A stretch of 64,000 nt of DNA. Source: Anisodus tanguticus. Taxonomy: Eukaryota; Streptophyta; Magnoliopsida; Solanales; Solanaceae. Below are positions 51,501 to 59,693 of this stretch, one piece after another (position 1 is the first letter of the stretch; each line of letters starts with the position of its first letter). Below the pieces are notes generated by a model. The model was given only the letters and a program-made list of their open reading frames with translations, was not told where the DNA came from and did no database searches. Made by a program: the position numbers and the translations under genes. The stretch spans positions 9,060,142-9,124,141 of the forward strand of contig CM067555.1 of assembly GCA_034509755.1 (NCBI GenBank). Reading direction: 5' to 3'.

Positions 51501-53748
51501 AAGTTTTATTTCATGTATGTTTTTACTAGAGTTTAATCCCTCATTTATGTTTTACTATCAAATCGAGGTATTTGGAGATCATACTTCAACTTTATACTAC
51601 AATATCATGTGATAAACATGTAATTGTAAATAAGGAAAACTTGGTTACAACATTTTAGAGACGAAATGGCCATATATATATTCTAATATATCTTCTATAG
51701 AACGTGAAGGATAGAGTAAATATTATATTACTGAAATTGGATCCTAGAAGTATTATGCTGCTTGCCTATATCTAAAGTACCAAACTCTACCAAATGTGAA
51801 TGAAAAAAAGAAATTTACAGCAAAAGGAGAGGCAAAATAAGTAAGCAACTGGCAAGAGAATCGGAGAGATTGGAAATTTAATGTAGTCACGATACTAAGA
51901 AGAAATAAAAGTATATACTTTACCGAATCCATTAGATCCATAGCACTAGGTGACTTTTAATTGTTGGACTAGTTAATTGAGGGTTTTGTGTGGATGGTTT
52001 CTTTGCGACTCAACAAAGATGTGTATTGGTTGTCTCCCCTTTGGATGTATTATTTCTAATTAAATATTTTCTTATCAACTGAAAAATAAGGTTACTTCTA
52101 AAATATCATTAGGATATGAATTCAATCTTCAAGCTATTTAGTGAAATACTAACATAATTTAAAAGATCTTACTGCCCAGAGCTTTGGTCTAGTGGTAAGA
52201 GTGCAACGCGTGATGGCCTAAAAAAAAGAAAAGAGACCACAACACATGTTTGTGGATTAGCCGCATGTCACTAGCTTAAATCCTAATAAAAGTGTCTAGT
52301 ATTCAAGTGGAAAATGATAGAGAAACAAGCTCATTATCCACCTAGTTTCGAACCATGCGCCATCTGGCCCTCGGGAATTTCTCGGTTAAGAAAGAAAAAA
52401 ATTAACTGATCCTACTTGTCCAATTGAAATTTATATATCTGCATTACTGGTGCTTCAAATCACACACACGTGTGTGTGTTGTGTGTGTGTATATATATAT
52501 ACTGTCTTAACTTTGGTAGCTACCAAGTTGTCTTTTGATGGCTTAGACGTTGTATGTCAATGGACAAGGAGTACATGACCTTTATAACTTATCTCAAATT
52601 TTCACTCCACTGCAGAAAGTAGAGAACAGAGTAAGGATACTCGGTGACTTGAGAGAACTTGCTTCATCTGAGAGCCCTGATTCTTTCACACTGGTTTACA
52701 CAAATATTTTAGAACAGCAACCAGACTGTCCGGTAAGTTTTCTAGACTGTTCTTATCCATGCACAGATATTTCAAAAACTGAATTATGAATCTACATCTC
52801 AGTTAAAAATTGAATCTAGTGTGTGGAAGCTGGTGGTTAAAATCATTATTTATTTTTTTAATTTGTCTCCTAATGATCCCTGTTATTGAGGATTGTTACT
52901 TTTAACTGCAGCCGGAAGTGGTTGAAAAGATTGTGAGTCTGCGAGAAGGCATACCACGAAAAGACGCAAAAGAGGTATATATGTGTTATCTAAGTGGCTT
53001 ACATGTTTCAAAACTTTATTACATAATTTGAACTATATGAAAGGATGTTGATACTCATTAACATGTCAAAAAAAGATGTTGCTACTCATTAACAGTTCTC
53101 TGTTTGCTCTTTTATCCATTATACCCCTGCCAATGCATTGAATGAAGTTACAATGTTATTTTAGTAAGTGATGATCATTTATCATGCTTTGGGGCTACAT
53201 GAATTAATTCTAATTGTTCCGCAATACTTTTGATAATATATCCATTCTATATATATCTATATTTATATAAAATAGCAGAAGCTTCTCAGTTGTCAGTGTT
53301 CTTTATGCCCAAACCAGGTTTACAGACTTCTCCAAACTATTTGTCGATCCCTTGTAGACATTTATTGCAAGAGCAGTGGTATTGTGCTTTGGTTTTTTTT
53401 TTCCTTTTTTTTCTGGAGCTATATTTAAGTTATATGAACTTATGTCAACAGAGTCATTTACCTCTAAAAATATCAAGAGCATTAAGCTCTTGGTTCTCGT
53501 GCATTTGCAGCGACTCTGTATATTAGTGAGCCCTTCAGAAGATGTTCATTGTCTTTGAGATGATACCTTGGTTTCTCTTTGTTGCTTTCTTGACGGGGAT
53601 ATCTTTTGTGAAATAGGTTGTTCAAGAATGCAAAGAAATTTATGAACATTCTCTGGTAGATGGAAATCCTCCAAAAAGGGGTTTCGTTTTCCCCAGGGTG
53701 AAGTCCCTATCAGCGTCAAAACATTCAATATGGCGAAAGCTCACATAG
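27594..53748 (+). CDS. SEC6: Exocyst complex component SEC6
   Basis: 24 coding exons: 27594-27722, 28878-28916, 29275-29363, 29443-29533, 29780-29869, 29965-30044, 30745-30837, 34521-34547, 34765-34872, 34977-35136, 41213-41268, 41877-41985, 43823-43963, 44053-44232, 45204-45287, 45389-45475, 47091-47135, 49047-49125, 49756-49825, 50043-50130, 50227-50316, 52616-52732, 52912-52974, 53617-53748. They total 2247 nt (748 aa), all GT-AG, no internal stop. The protein starts MMAEDLGVEAKEASVREVAK and contains EILDQQLAEEAAEAEG, YDYVAPCFPPRYE, KVQPPKKTDDGKLYTPAAVD and ends SIWRKLT, matching plant SEC6 as I recall it (about 750 aa). SEC6 is a helical-rod subunit of the exocyst, which tethers secretory vesicles to the plasma membrane before fusion. 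Coding sequence fills under 9% of the gene; introns 7, 10, 12, 16, 17 and 21 are swollen by transposons. The start was chosen as the first of two adjacent ATGs. Confidence 0.95.
28031..28402. repeat. MITE-like inverted-terminal repeat in SEC6 intron 1
   Basis: The ends GTTATCAAAAGC (28031) and GCCTTTGACAAC (28402) are imperfect inverted repeats (10 of 12). The inside carries repeated AAGCGC and GGCTTAAGCGC words. The form suggests a non-autonomous DNA element; no target duplication was identified. Confidence 0.4.
29009..29127 (+). repeat. Au-like SINE/RTE tail in SEC6 intron 2
   Basis: Contains CGGAAACAACCTCTCTACCT, GGGTAAGGTCTGCGTACACT and a TTGTTTTTGTTG end. It is flanked by 16-bp direct repeats, TTTTGCTACATTTTGA (28993-29008) and TTTTGCTGCATTTTGA (29128-29143), one mismatch. 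This marks a separate target-primed insertion of a short element. Confidence 0.82.
30421..30559. repeat. CACTA-type MITE in SEC6 intron 6
   Basis: Starts CACTACCAGAAAATCGC and ends TCTACGTGTAGTG, that is, CACTA at both ends in inverted orientation. The 139-bp body has repeats around TTCCGATGG/CCATCGGAAA, typical of subterminal repeats of En/Spm-like elements. No matching 3-bp target duplication was seen. Confidence 0.65.
31039..31230. repeat. 96-bp near-perfect tandem duplication (SEC6 intron 7)
   Basis: A unit beginning AAATGGTGTTATTGGGATGG occurs at 31039 and 31135, back to back, with hardly any differences (for example TCCGCA against TCTGCA). A recent local duplication. Confidence 0.85.
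31370..33738 (+). mobile_element. L1-type LINE, 5'-truncated, in SEC6 intron 7
   Basis: A sense-orientation LINE with reverse transcriptase and C-terminal zinc-finger region, ending in a poly(A) run at 33728-33738. The left limit is approximate (protein similarity begins near 31380). No target duplication was found. Its 3' part is closely related to the two shorter LINE fragments at 40489 and 42876. Confidence 0.8.
31400..33335 (+). pseudogene. LINE reverse transcriptase pseudogene
   Basis: Readable blocks: a degraded start (31400-31700); the RT region with SQNAFV...GRQILDAALVANEV and CKLDLEKTYNHVNWDF (31735-31890); GLRQGNPLSLILFILVMEAL (about 32020); LLFVDDTLVFSD with FVDD at 32168-32179; then the zinc-knuckle zf-RVT region (33080-33335) with IPRAPRKVCFFVWLAARGVI and CFMCKSSGENVDHLLLH. 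Frameshifts (about 31960 and 32600) and stops (for example TAG at about 32647) break the frame. Non-LTR retrotransposition enzyme by family, not functional here. Confidence 0.82.
33839..34179 (+). mobile_element. RTE-type LINE 3' fragment with 18-bp TSD (SEC6 intron 7)
   Basis: The insert ends with the shared tail GTAAGGTCTGTGTACATTCT...GGTATG(TTG)n. Perfect 18-bp direct repeats TACAATCAGTTAGATCAG flank it at 33821-33838 and 34180-34197. Upstream of the tail it shares the segment with TGCTTTGTCTTGAGCCGA seen at 48270. The inserted length is 341 bp, so it is strongly 5'-truncated or a SINE using the LINE tail. Confidence 0.85.
35377..35502 (-). repeat. Copia 3 3' LTR
   Basis: 126 bp; on the minus strand TGTTAGAATAGGAATAGGAT to TTTTCTCACA, with CTATAAATAGGG as the probable TATA box. 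Confidence 0.9.
35686..39012 (-). pseudogene. Copia 3 gag-pol pseudogene
   Basis: Minus strand, in order: gag start MSLEFDVFHSKNTEIGNSS (39012), with much of gag missing compared with copia 1; a doubled zinc-knuckle region (about 38870-38740); protease with WAVDTGAFDHISG; GAG-pre-integrase with IHKRLGHLR and CESCQLGKHTRT (to 38027); integrase (38020-37500) with TPQQNRIAERKN; reverse transcriptase (36952-36300), with a readable VYVDDIVIT in the 36500-36440 segment; RNase H-like end (36267-35686) with YTDADYAGSPSNRRSTSGYC. The RNase H block is clean over 190 aa, but shifts and stops elsewhere disable the polyprotein. Confidence 0.88.
39581..39593 (-). promoter_or_regulatory. Primer binding site of copia 3
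   Basis: Minus-strand TGGTATCAGAGCA next to the 5' LTR, complementary to initiator Met-tRNA. Confidence 0.88.
39594..39731 (-). repeat. Copia 3 5' LTR
   Basis: 138 bp, same sequence as the 3' LTR except for small changes, an extra short AT-rich duplication near its end (GAGAAAATATGGGAGAAAATATT on the plus strand area) and a terminal CA that reads CC. Confidence 0.85.
40489..41058 (+). mobile_element. 5'-truncated L1-type LINE with perfect 18-bp TSD
   Basis: Flanked by perfect direct repeats GTAGGAGGAAGAATTCAG at 40471-40488 and 41059-41076, with a poly(A) run right before the second. The 570-bp insert holds only the C-terminal zf-RVT region (RKVCFFTWLTTRGVILTAEN, CFLCKEAREGV) and the 3' untranslated end. 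It is a textbook truncated target-primed insertion in SEC6 intron 10. Confidence 0.93.
42213..42281 (+). pseudogene. Dead copy of SEC6 exon 12 (3' part)
   Basis: Read in the exon frame, the copy matches the last 22 codons of exon 12 (FVQWLRKLSD-type sequence) but has an in-frame TAG where the real exon has GAG (ATATAG against ATAGAG), and the donor GT after TTAAAG is TT. It also lacks the first part of the exon and an acceptor. It should be treated as intron. Confidence 0.82.
42400..42436 (-). repeat. 37-bp TS SINE 3' end with 18-bp TSD
   Basis: On the minus strand AGCGGGAGCTTAGTACACCG followed by GGCTGCCC and a T run equals the end of the TS SINE. It is bounded by perfect copies of ATATGGAAATTTTATATA (42382-42399 and 42437-42454). 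Confidence 0.85.
42876..43567 (-). mobile_element. 5'-truncated L1-type LINE, antisense in SEC6 intron 12
   Basis: Minus strand carries the same zf-RVT region as the LINE at 40489: WIPKVPRKVCFFRWLATRWVILTAEN and CFLCKETGEDVGNILLQCK. The 3' end lies at the left. Flanks CTTTTTGGTTATTTG (42861-42875) and CTTTTTGGTTCTTTTG (43568-43583) look like a diverged target duplication. Coding is broken. Confidence 0.82.
44344..44358 (+). repeat. Poly(C) tract in SEC6 intron 14
   Basis: 15 consecutive C within a pyrimidine-rich stretch; a simple repeat whose length may be uncertain. Confidence 0.8.
45581..45822. mobile_element. Stowaway MITE in SEC6 intron 16
   Basis: Begins CTCCCTCCGTTT and ends AAACGGAGGGAG, flanked by TA on both sides (45579-45580 and 45823-45824). 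Length 242 bp. These are the diagnostic termini and TA target of Stowaway, a non-autonomous Tc1/mariner-type element. Confidence 0.95.
46914..47061. repeat. 74-bp tandem duplication in SEC6 intron 16
   Basis: TTGTCAATG, GTTAAGTCCTAGTT, GGCCTA and CATTTCTGGCACTCA recur in the same order at 46914 and 46988 with moderate divergence. Confidence 0.75.
47885..48393 (+). mobile_element. RTE LINE 3' end in SEC6 intron 17
   Basis: The frame around 47950-48029 reads VQLTEDMTLDRGLWRTRIRV followed by EG and a stop, which I recognise as the C-terminus of Solanaceae RTE-type reverse transcriptases. A 3' untranslated region follows and ends with the shared tail CTCGGAAATAGCCGTTCTAC...GGTATGTTG. The element is strongly 5'-truncated; the left limit is approximate. 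Confidence 0.75.
50317..52173. other. Main part of SEC6 intron 21, nothing firm
   Basis: AT-rich intron without recognisable protein. About 51950-52090 ends with TTCTTATCAACTGAAAAATA, which resembles a LINE 3' end, but this is not secure. Confidence 0.45.
52174..52407 (+). repeat. SolS-type SINE in SEC6 intron 21
   Basis: Starts CCCAGAGCTTTGGTCTAGTG with an A-box-like TGGTCTAGTGGTAAGAG, and ends CCACCTAGTTTCGAACCATG, GGGAATTTCTCGGTTA and an A-rich tail. Flanks GATCTTACT and GATCCTACT suggest an imperfect target duplication. Family assigned from memory of Solanaceae SINEs. Confidence 0.7.
52461..52502. repeat. (AC)n(GT)n(TA)n palindromic microsatellite
   Basis: An (AC) run is directly followed by a (GT) run, so the strand can fold on itself, then by a (TA) run. 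It lies about 110 bp before SEC6 exon 22. Confidence 0.85.
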
Positions 53749-55144
53749 ACCAACTCCTGCAGCAAATCGTTTGCTTCAGTCGCTGAAGAAAATTTCCTGT
53801 ACATGCCTTTTTTCACAAAAATGTACAGATTGGGACTATATTTTCTACGTCTTCATATGATCTGATTTAATTAGCTCATTTATTCGGATTCTAGTTGCCT
53901 TTGCCAAATATGTATTCATCCCATTATCATTTTAGCTACTACCAATTTTGCAACCGTTATGGTTTCAGCATACTCTGGTTCTACTTGTAATGATTGTTAA
54001 ATAATAGGTCAGCTGAGCTCTCTCTGCCAATACATTTGATTGTTAAATTCCTTTTTTTATCCTCACCGTGTCCCTTTTATTGTAGCAAAAGACTCGTAAA
54101 CTTGTTAGTATTGCTAACTTTTGTAGAGTATTTATTCAGAGGAATTCAATTAGACGATTAACTAGTTAGCCACGCTGTTCTAAGAACTGCAAATGTTGAA
54201 ACACGAAATTTAATATACAATTTAGAAACTTGAATAATAGATGGGGTGATTCTTCACTCTTTCTAACTTTGAGAAATGTACAACGAAAAAGAAAATTAAC
54301 GTTTTCATTGGAATGAATGCTAGATGGCTGTACCCCTCAATCCTTATGAGCCAATGAGTTTGTCCTCAGTTTTGAACTGTTCCAAAGAATTTATCTCTAC
54401 AACATTGGGTTAAATACTTAAGTATTTGTTCTATCTCCAACCCAAACAAGAAAGGTCAAATGGTGGTAAGATGGGGTTCAAGGAAGCAAGTGGTCTACCC
54501 TTTGTCCTTCCCAATCACTTAATTTCCATGCAAGTGTTATTTTCTTGCATAAAAATGATTACTCTTGACGTCTATGTTAGCTTTGCACTTTATTTGAGCT
54601 TACATTACTAGTTCCCAAGGTGACAGATTGTCGTACGTTAATATAAAATTAATTGATTTTAGATGCTTCTAACTTGTATTAAAAAAAAAATAGTTATTAT
54701 TATTATGAAATTGTTCAAATGGAACTTAATGAAAACTGAAGATGAATATAGTTAGCCTATCTCTCAACTTGTTTAGGATTAAGGGGTAATTAACATAGGG
54801 AAACAAATGATAGGGGGAGGGAGGGAGGGAGTGTTTAATTTTAAGTGAAAAAACAACAAATAAAAAGTAGTTCAGAAAATCGGTATTATGCTTGCTCTAA
54901 TCATGTCAAAATGGAGAAAATTAGGGATAAAAGTTAACACAAACAATGCAACTTGTACTTAACTCATTTAAAAATATATAACATAGGGGAATGCTTCCTA
55001 CTTGCTCCACTTGACCAAACCACAAATAAGACACAAAAAACACTCATCTTAACTCAATAATTTATTAATTAACTTAACTTAGTGCTAATCAGTGGAGTCT
55101 CATCTTATTAATAAACAAACATTAAACTTCTGTCACCTCACCAC
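53749..55144. other. SEC6 3' flank and ERF upstream region
   Basis: Contains the SEC6 3' untranslated region (start) and the ERF promoter (end). No other gene seen. A GGGA-rich simple repeat lies near 54814-54832. Confidence 0.5.
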
Positions 55145-55152
55145 TATATAAA
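55145..55152 (+). promoter_or_regulatory. TATA box of the ERF gene
   Basis: TATATAAA about 42 bp before the ATG, followed by a C/T-rich leader; a typical plant core promoter layout with a very short 5' leader. Confidence 0.65.
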
Positions 55153-55193
55153 CCCCATCTCTTCCATCCTCACCCCATTAATTAAAAAAGAAA

Positions 55194-55532
55194 ATGGAAA
55201 ATATTGCTAATATTCATCAATTGCATGTTAGAAATTTAGGAAGAAGAAGCTCAAGACATTCAACAAAATATCATGGTGTAAGGAGAAGGCCATGGGGTAG
55301 ATATGCTGCTGAGATTAGAAATCCAAATACAAAACAAAGTCATTGGCTTGGCACTTTTGATACGGCTGAAGAAGCTGCTTTGGCTTATGATATTTCTTTT
55401 ATTTTTTGTGGTATCAAAAATGCATGTACTAATTTTGTATACCCTTTTTCATCTTTTCCTTTACGTTATAATTCTCAAGCACCACCATCAGCACCACCTC
55501 CGCCACCTCCGCCACCGCCGTTATTGAAATGA
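55194..55532 (+). CDS. AP2/ERF-domain transcription factor, ERF subfamily
   Basis: A single exon encodes 112 aa. Residues about 25-82 form one AP2/ERF DNA-binding domain with KYHGVRRRPWGRYAAEIRNP and HWLGTFDTAEEAALAYD. Ala and Asp at the two positions that separate ERF from DREB proteins (Ala14 and Asp19 of the domain) point to GCC-box binding in the nucleus. The last helix is unusual (ISFIFCGIKNACTNFVYP, where most relatives have a basic AARS-type stretch). A proline run ends the protein. No introns, in line with most ERF genes. The protein is short, so it may be a small family member or a shortened paralogue. It lies 1.4 kb after SEC6 and 139 bp before a copia insertion. Which ERF clade it belongs to is not decided. 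Confidence 0.85.
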   Translation: MENIANIHQLHVRNLGRRSSRHSTKYHGVRRRPWGRYAAEIRNPNTKQSHWLGTFDTAEEAALAYDISFIFCGIKNACTNFVYPFSSFPLRYNSQAPPSAPPPPPPPPPLLK

Positions 55533-55671
55533 ATAATGATGGAGTTTCCTATACTTGTTTGAGGTGTTAGAATACTTGTCTTGGAATACGCCCGAGTCTC
55601 TTGTTATTGATTCTATTTTGCGAAGTTTTCGTCATTCAAACGCATTAGATAGACTTGCTCTTTGAGAATAT

Positions 55672-55924
55672 TGATAGAATAATTATAATTCATAGAATAT
55701 TTATTGTAATTATTTAGTAATAATTGTAATTGATGTTAGGATCACGTGAATATGGTAGGTAGATAAGATAGTCAATTAATAACTTAATTCTAGTCTAATC
55801 CTATCTTAATCTTAATCTAATCCTATCTTAATCTTAGCCTAATTCTAGCCTTAGATGATAATGTATTTGTGGTATAATTACCACACTTTTGGAATGTTAC
55901 AATTGAGGAAAAAATATTCTTACA
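55672..55924 (+). repeat. Copia 4 5' LTR
   Basis: 253 bp, TGATAGAATA to ATTCTTACA. Compared with the 3' LTR it carries an extra 19 bases near its start (a local duplication around CATAGAATA) and a few substitutions. It contains a repeated TCCTATCTTAATCTTA block. Confidence 0.88.
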
Positions 55925-55936
55925 TGGTATCAAGAG
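55925..55936 (+). promoter_or_regulatory. Primer binding site of copia 4
   Basis: TGGTATCAAGAG after the LTR, the initiator Met-tRNA site variant used by this copia lineage. Confidence 0.82.
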
Positions 55937-56041
55937 TTTAGGGAAGAAATCCTAGCCTAGAAAATACACCCTCCACCGTTGGCCCCCCCCCCCCCAACTA
56001 GCCGACCACCATAGTTTTCTAATTTTTTTTATCCGTCAACA

Positions 56042-59000
56042 ATGTCTAACTCTAAATTCACATTTCATCTCGCTCTTACCGTTTCCAATATCAAAACTCA
56101 TATTTCCATCACCCTTGAGATGGAAAATGTTCATTACGCAATTTGGGCAGAGCTATTTAAATTCGGTTGCCGCTCCCACCGGGTTATTTATCACATAATC
56201 CCACCGGAAAAAAGGCAAGGAAAATGTGTTGAACACCAATGATGAAAAAGAACTGTGGATCAGACTTGATGCGACGATTCTTTCGTGGATATATGCAACT
56301 ATTTCAAGCGATTTGTTGCATACAATTATGGAACCCGACTCCACGGCGATGGAGGCTTGGAATTGCTTACGGGATATTTTCCAAGATAATAAGAATTCCC
56401 GAGCCGTCACCCTGGAGAAATAATTCTCCACCACTGACATGACGGACTTTCCGAATGCATCCGCTTATTGTCAACGCCTCAAAGTCTTATTGGACCAACT
56501 CAAGAACGTTGGGTCGCCGGTTACAAACAATCGGTTGGTTTTACAATTGGTTGCCGACCTTACCGACACATATAGTGGTGTGGGTACGCTCATTCGCCAA
56601 AGCAATCCTCTATCGCTTTTTTATCAAGCCCGCTCTATGCTTATTCTTGAAGAGGCGGATTTCGCCAAAAAGACCGCAACCGTATCGAATTTCGCCATGA
56701 TTTCCGCCTCGTCTAATGAAGCTTCTACACATTTTGACATTTTGCCACCAAGCCGGGGACAAAAAAGATGAAATTGTGGTAAAAATCGTAGTGGTGGCAA
56801 AGGTAGAGGACACCGGAATTCCGGCGGCGGCGGAACTAGCGACAGGGGCGGCGACAAGAAACTAAATTTCGGCCAATAGTGGCAACCCCGAGCCCAGTGG
56901 GGCACTGGACCATCACAGTGGTCCTGACAGTGGCCTTGGGCTGTGCCACCATGCCCATTTCCCACAGGAAATTGGGCCATGCCCAGTCCAAGTCAAACTG
57001 GCCAGCACACTGCCAGCCAACTGGCCACTGGATTTGGGCCCAACGCCAACATCCGCGGACAGTCAACATTTGGGCCACTGCCGAACCAGTGGCAGAAGGC
57101 CCATTCGGCAGTGGATAGCCCAACCGATATTGAGTCCGCCATGCACATTTTCGAACTTAATTCGCCCGACGCAAATTGGTATATGGACACCGGAGCGACG
57201 TCTCATATGACGTCCTCCCAAGGTAATCTCTCGTCCTATTTTAATTTGAGCAAAAATAATGGTATAATTGTCGGAAATGGTCATTTTATTCCAATTCGTG
57301 GTTATGATTCTACCGAATTGTCTCCACCAAACCCACTGTTAGCTTTAAAGAATGTCCTTTATGCCCCACAATTGATTAAAAACTTGGTTTCTGTTAGAAA
57401 GTTTACTACTGATAATTGGATTTCTGTTGATTTTGATCCTTTTGGATTTTTCGTGAAGGATTTTCAGACAGGGATACGTCTAATGAGATGTGATAGTCAG
57501 GGCGAGCTCTATCCAATCACCACACCCAATCGTCAAGCCAAGTTACCATTCACCTTTGCAGCTTTAGCGCCTTCATTGTGGCATGAACGTTTGGGTCATC
57601 CGGGAGCACCTGTTTTAGCCTCCCTTAAACAAAATAATTTTATTTCATGTACTCAAACACATAATTTAAATATGTGTCGATCATGTCCACTTGGAAAACA
57701 TGTTCAATTACCATTTGTTTCCTCTAATTCATGCACACTTATGCCTTTTGATATTATCCATTGTGATATTTGGACATCTCCCATTTTGAGCTCTTCGAGC
57801 CATAGATATTATTTGCTATTGCTAGATGATTACTCTATTTTTTTGTGGACATTTCCATTGTCTAAAAAATCACAAGTTTACTCCACATTTCTCACTTTTA
57901 GAGCATTCATTCGAAATCAATTTGAACGGGATATTAAAAATATTCAATGTGATAATGGTAGGGAGTTTGATAATGGGTATTTTTGGGATTTTTGCAATGT
58001 TAATAGTTTAACTTTTCGTCTTTCATGTCCTCATACCTCCTCTCAAACTAGAAAGGCTTTAAGAAAAATCCAAACCATCTATAACATTATTAGAACATCC
58101 CTTGCCCATGCCGCTCTACCACCATCCTTTTGGCATCACGCACTACAAATGACAACCTATTTACTGAACATACTTCCCAACAACCACTTGTCCTACCAAT
58201 CCTATCTAAAAATCTTATACCTAAGGGACCCGTCTTATTCTCATAAATGGGTATTCGGGTGCTTATGCTATCCTCTTTTTCCATCCACCACAATCAACAA
58301 ACTTCAACCCCGGTCTACTTCTTGCTTTTTTTTGGGTTATCCTTAAAATTATCGAGGTTACAAATGTTACGACCTATATCCAATAAAATCATTGTGAGTC
58401 GTCACGTAATTTTTGATGAAACAAATTTTCCATTTACCAAAATGCATGGATCCGGACCTCATATCTATGATTTTCTAGATGATGGCATACCCCTGTATTT
58501 TTGGCCCAACATTTTTTTACCCATCCCAAACCCACTGTTTCGGCCAGCCCATACATTTTGGGAGAATTGGGCCCAGAAATAGTGGCCCAGCCGCAGTCCA
58601 ACACTGTCCAGTGATATGGGCCTCCATGCTTGAGCCCAGCCACTACCGGGAACAATGGGCCTCTGCCTGGCAGCCCAATGCCAAGCAACCCACTACCTGG
58701 TAGTTGCTTGGGTCACGGACTAACACCTGGCAGAGTGGGTCATGACACAATTCACTGCTCACTGCCAGGCAGTTCCGTTACTGCCGCTGGCCCAATTCCA
58801 ATTCCGGCCCAACGGCCAGTCACTCGTAGTCAACACGGCATTGTCAAACCCAACGCAAAATGTAGCCTCCACACCGGGTTTATAAATCACCATTACCTCG
58901 TAATCATGTGTCTGCTCCTAATGACCCGAATTGAAAAATTACTATGGATGATTAATTTAATGCTCTTATTAAAAAATAAGGGAGTTGGTCCTCCGTCCCC

Positions 59001-59455
59001 CTAATGCTAATGTGATTCGGTCTATGTGGATTTTCAGTCACAAAGAAAAATCTGATGGTACTTTTGAGAGGCATAAAGCTTGTTTTGTAGGTGATGGTAG
59101 GACACAATAGGTTGGTGTGGAATGCTGGGAGACGTTCAGTCCGGTGGTTAAACCGGCAACTATAAGAACGGTTCTTAGTTTGGCTTTTTCGAAAGAATGG
59201 TCTTTTCATCAGCTAGATGTCAAAAATGGTCTTTTCATCAGCTAGAATCCGGTAAACCATCAACGCACTAAACATATTGAGATGGATATTCACTTTGTTC
59301 ACGAAAAGGTCACTCGTGGACAAGTGTGTGTCTTACATGTCCCGTCACGCTATCAGATTGAAGATATCTTTACTAAAGGTCTTCCGCTGGTTTTATTTGA
59401 AGATTTTCGGGACAGTCTCAGCATACGCTTACCTCCCGCTTCGACTGCGGGGGTG
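56042..59455 (+). pseudogene. Copia 4 gag-pol pseudogene
   Basis: gag (56042-56770) starts MSNSKFTFHLALTVSNIKTH and continues with LWIRLDATILSWIYATIS, broken by a shift near 56222 and stops near 56421 and 56769. A Trp/Gln/Pro-rich linker follows without a clear CCHC knuckle. One long open frame (56943-58346) carries protease (WYMDTGATSHM, DTG at 57186-57194), GAG-pre-integrase (LWHERLGHPG, CRSCPLGKH) and the integrase core with IIHCDIWTS and IQCDNGREF; the third acidic residue, expected as Glu in the NG-x-AERK motif, reads Leu (RKALRKIQ). Reverse transcriptase keeps only its first part (58985-59217); sequence then jumps to the last part of RNase H (59245-59455). It belongs with RE1/RE2-like plant copia. 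Confidence 0.88.
59196..59246 (+). repeat. 22-bp duplication at the copia 4 deletion junction
   Basis: The word AATGGTCTTTTCATCAGCTA plus GA stands at 59196-59217 and again at 59225-59246, separated by TGTCAAA. The reverse transcriptase core is missing exactly after it. Confidence 0.85.
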
Positions 59456-59688
59456 TGATAGAATATTTATTGTAATTATTTTGTAATAATTGTAATTGAT
59501 GTTAGGATCATGTGAATATGGTAGGTAGATAAGATAGTCAACTAATAGCTTAATCTTATTCTAATCTTATCTTAATCTTAGTCTAATCCTATCTTAATCT
59601 TAGCCTAATCCTAGCCTTAGATGATGTTGTATTTGTGGTATAATTACCACACTTTTGGAATATTACAATTGAGGAAACTATTCTTACA
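59456..59688 (+). repeat. Copia 4 3' LTR
   Basis: 233 bp, TGATAGAATATTTATTGTAA to ATTCTTACA, nearly identical to the 5' LTR apart from the short length difference. Confidence 0.9.
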
Positions 59689-59693
59689 AATAT

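Larger units (their letters stand above)
55672..59688 (+). mobile_element. Ty1/copia retrotransposon 4, internally deleted
   Basis: Perfect 5-bp target duplications AATAT (55667-55671 and 59689-59693). LTRs 55672-55924 and 59456-59688 are highly similar, suggesting a fairly recent insertion. Primer site follows the 5' LTR; a G-rich tract (CTGCGGGGGTG) precedes the 3' LTR. Most of the reverse transcriptase is missing, so it could not move alone. Confidence 0.95.

Noticed and set aside
52186..52220. tRNA gene from the A-box TGGTCTAGTGG
   Set aside because: No B box at tRNA distance; the unit continues as a SINE with a tail.
52550..52789. Continuous 79-aa frame through SEC6 exon 22
   Set aside because: The part before 52616 is intron; the acceptor TGCAG at 52611-52615 and protein similarity set the exon limits.
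56879..57284. Minus-strand frames opposite the copia 4 linker
   Set aside because: Shadows of a stop-poor GC-rich coding region; no motif.
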